From Ruminococcus flavefaciens (GTDB lineage Bacteria > Bacillota > Clostridia > Oscillospirales > Ruminococcaceae): a stretch of DNA of 47,724 nucleotides. The DNA lies in assembly GCA_902760805.1 (NCBI GenBank), contig CACWHY010000030.1, positions 1 through 47,724 of the forward strand. The letters run 5' to 3'. The notes below the pieces were generated by a model, which was not told where the DNA came from, made no database searches, and saw nothing but the letters and a program-made list of their open reading frames with translations. Both the position numbers and the translations under genes were made by a program. Numbering within the stretch: the first letter of the stretch is position 1; each line of letters starts with the position of its first letter. This document shows positions 43,023 through 47,724 of this stretch, in pieces.

Positions 43023-44096
43023 ATGAAAAAACGCATCTTCGCCGCAGCTTTGGCTGCCATTTCGCTCACAGGCTGCGGAAACTCGGCAAAAGGCTCTGAC
43101 TATGAGCCGCCGGAATTCATCGAGCCCTATGAGGTGGTAGAGGTGGAGTCGGATTTCGACCCCAGCGCACCTTGGTACGGGGAATTCTACAACGGCCTGA
43201 TGAACTTCACCACCCACGTTGAGCTTGAGGATAAGCTGGACAGGGACGACATCAAGGCTGCTATGCGTCAGCTCAATTCCGACCACCCGGACGTTTTCTG
43301 GATAGGCGTTTACTACGTCGATCACAAGAAAAACCGCACAAATGTGGACTTCGAGCCCCAGGAGGGCATAGGCGAGGACGACATCCAGCCCATGCACAGC
43401 GACCTTGAAGATGCCGCCAGAAAGCTCATCGACTCGATCCCCTCCGGTCTGGACGACTACCATAAAGTGCTCTACGTCCACGACTACATCGCCGAAAATT
43501 GCAGCTATGACTATGCGGCGCTAAAGGCCGGAAACGATATGCTGATCTACACAGCTTACGGTGCTCTGGTCAACGGAAAAGCCGTCTGTCAGGGCTATGC
43601 TGAGGCGTTTTCCTACATTATGAGCCTCATCGGGATCGAGGCCGGCACCGTTCAGGGCGACACCTACAACTACATCGGCCACGCCTGGAATTACGTCAAG
43701 CTGGACGGAGAATATTACTGGCTGGATATTACCTGGGACGACACCGACTCAAAGAAGCTCCCCACCTCTCACGCCTATTTCCTGATCAATGACGAGATGC
43801 AGGCCCGCACCAGGCGCCTTGAGTGGGAGCAGAATTTCGCCCCTGTATGCACCTCCACAGAGCTGAACTACTCCGTGCAGAACGGCCTGTATTTCGAGGA
43901 ATACGACAAGGACGAGATCCAAAAGACCCTGGACAGCTTCGGCGAGGGCACCTGCGAGCTAAGATTTGCGGACTTCGACACCTACAAGGAGGCCATAGAC
44001 GACCTCATCGGCAAGAAAAAGCTGGGAAAGCTGATCGACGGCGAATACAGCTTCTCCAGAGATGATAGAAATTTTATACTTTCCGTATATCTTTGA
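43023..44096 (+). CDS. Lipoprotein with transglutaminase-like domain
   Basis: The 357-residue protein has a lipobox SLTGC (Cys18) and should be anchored outside the membrane. Residues about 120-260 form a transglutaminase-like (papain-fold) domain with a Cys-His-Asp triad: Cys189 in GKAVCQGYAEAF, His220 in YIGHAWNYV and Asp235 in YWLDITWDD. Such domains act as proteases, peptide N-glycanase-like enzymes or cross-linkers. The target is unknown, though cell-surface or peptidoglycan-linked protein is likely. It is a single-gene unit with its own promoter and terminator. Confidence 0.88.
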   Translation: MKKRIFAAALAAISLTGCGNSAKGSDYEPPEFIEPYEVVEVESDFDPSAPWYGEFYNGLMNFTTHVELEDKLDRDDIKAAMRQLNSDHPDVFWIGVYYVDHKKNRTNVDFEPQEGIGEDDIQPMHSDLEDAARKLIDSIPSGLDDYHKVLYVHDYIAENCSYDYAALKAGNDMLIYTAYGALVNGKAVCQGYAEAFSYIMSLIGIEAGTVQGDTYNYIGHAWNYVKLDGEYYWLDITWDDTDSKKLPTSHAYFLINDEMQARTRRLEWEQNFAPVCTSTELNYSVQNGLYFEEYDKDEIQKTLDSFGEGTCELRFADFDTYKEAIDDLIGKKKLGKLIDGEYSFSRDDRNFILSVYL

Positions 44097-44136
44097 TAAG
44101 AGCTCCTCTTCCTCAGGATCTCTTATAAGTTTTTTG
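44096..44136 (+). terminator. Terminator of the transglutaminase-like lipoprotein
   Basis: A 12-bp stem (44096-44107 with 44115-44126, one mismatch) has a seven-base loop and ends in AAG plus a T run. It begins on the last base of the stop codon. Confidence 0.88.
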
Positions 44137-44147
44137 CCTTTTACTTA

Positions 44148-44176
44148 TTGCAATTTGCTGCAATTTGTGTTATTAT
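44148..44176 (+). promoter_or_regulatory. Promoter for carB, with a 10-bp tandem repeat in the spacer
   Basis: TTGCAA (44148-44153) and TATTAT (44171-44176) are 17 bases apart. The region reads as two near-identical 10-mers in tandem (TGCAATTTGC, TGCAATTTGT) across the -35 and spacer, which could be a regulator-binding site. Confidence 0.72.
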
Positions 44177-44250
44177 ATAAGGTAAGAAATTATGCCAAGT
44201 CAAATGGTAAATATTTTTCGTACTGAAATGTACGGGTTGGGAGAAATAAT

Positions 44251-47469
<3,219 letters not shown>

Positions 47470-47472
47470 TAA

Positions 47473-47500
47473 AAAAAGCTCCCTTGCGGGAGCTTTTTCT
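47473..47500 (+). terminator. Terminator of carB
   Basis: AAAAAGCTCCC/GGGAGCTTTTT with a TTGC loop lies immediately after the stop codon. Confidence 0.95.
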
Positions 47501-47520
47501 TGTCAAGAGCTCGATACACA

Positions 47521-47547
47521 GGGGCGGACAAACGGGTCCGCCCCTGC
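47521..47547. repeat. GGGCGGAC-type palindrome
   Basis: GGGGCGGAC/GTCCGCCCC inverted repeat followed by CCTGC, related to those at 147-173 and 35673-35699. It sits between two convergent terminators. Confidence 0.75.
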
Positions 47548-47564
47548 TTTTTGCCTATCCCCCC

Positions 47565-47596
47565 AAAAAAAGCCCCACTCAAAAGAGTGGGGCTTT
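47565..47596 (-). terminator. Terminator of the wall-anchored protein gene
   Basis: A 12-bp stem (47569-47580 with 47585-47596) and AAAA loop, with a T run on the minus strand, lies 10 bases beyond the stop at 47607. Confidence 0.92.
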
Positions 47597-47606
47597 GGTT
47601 TAAGGC

Positions 47607-47724
47607 TTATTCCTCGTCCTTCTTGGAGCGAAGTGCCAGAGCTGCAACTGCTGCCATTGCCAGTGCGAAGAGAGGTATTGCTACGCCCTTGTCGCCGGTC
47701 TTAGGAGCCGATGTTGAGCCAGCC
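47607..47724 (-). CDS. C-terminal end of a sortase-anchored surface protein (partial)
   Basis: Only the last 38 codons are in the window; the gene continues beyond the right edge. They read as a wall-sorting signal: a small-residue stretch, PKTGDKG (an LPXTG-like motif of the [NA]PKTGD type common in Clostridia), a hydrophobic helix rich in Ala/Leu/Val, and the positively charged RSKKDEE end. The protein would be cut by a sortase and attached to peptidoglycan. Its main function is unknown. Confidence 0.82.
   Translation of the reverse strand, partial: AGSTSAPKTGDKGVAIPLFALAMAAVAALALRSKKDEE

Overview
The window looks like the chromosome of a cellulolytic, low-oxygen Firmicute of the Ruminococcus / Oscillospiraceae type, probably from a metagenome assembly. 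Support comes from a secreted GH9 cellulase with a C-terminal dockerin, spore-lineage genes (spoIID-like, gpr), a bacterial one-piece glycyl-tRNA synthetase, a PKTGD-type wall-sorting tail at the right edge, strong AAGGAGG ribosome sites, and TTGACA-17-TATAAT promoters. No rRNA, tRNA, CRISPR array, transposase or phage gene was seen.

Layout. 1-304: intergenic repeats and a promoter. 305-1874: lipoprotein plus DUF2726 protein. 1875-2894 (minus): SpoIID-like. 2984-13781 (plus): one tightly packed run of citrate synthase, lipoprotein, response regulator, histidine kinase, YqhQ, prmC, recA, recX, rimO, pgsA and a DtxR-like regulator, closed by stacked hairpins. 13907-16281 (minus): secD-secF. 16450-22913 (minus): F1Fo ATP synthase operon atpB-atpE-atpE-atpF-(atpH::atpA)-atpG-atpD-atpC. 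23089-31857 (minus): surface polysaccharide operon with a phosphoglycosyl transferase, a complete GDP-D-rhamnose route (manC, gmd, rmd), two GT4 glycosyltransferases and several small unrecognised genes. 32203-35212 (plus): VanY-like carboxypeptidase and a membrane glycerophosphodiesterase. 35213-35779: repeat-rich intergenic region. 35780-36040 (minus): rpsT. 36251-47469 (plus): gpr, GH9-dockerin cellulase, uridine-kinase-like protein, TtcA-like protein, glyS, transglutaminase-like lipoprotein, carB. 47607-47724 (minus): tail of a wall-anchored protein.

The most unusual content is in the ATP synthase operon. The delta subunit is fused in frame to the N-terminus of alpha in one 675-residue protein. 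This conflicts with the normal 3 alpha : 1 delta ratio, and the delta part lacks its usual first helix. Just upstream are two tandem atpE genes that would encode the same c subunit (all differences seen outside the lesions are synonymous). As written, however, one has a 14-bp tandem duplication that shifts the frame and the other an in-frame 24-bp deletion. Both lesions sit at the same edge of a 99-bp identical block, which points to misassembly or very recent recombination.

Other points of interest are two small paralogous membrane proteins and a DivIVA-like mini-protein inside the polysaccharide operon, a five-hairpin intergenic element between manC and gmd, dispersed GGGCGGAC...GTCCGCCC palindromes, and a palindrome in the leader of the cellulase gene.
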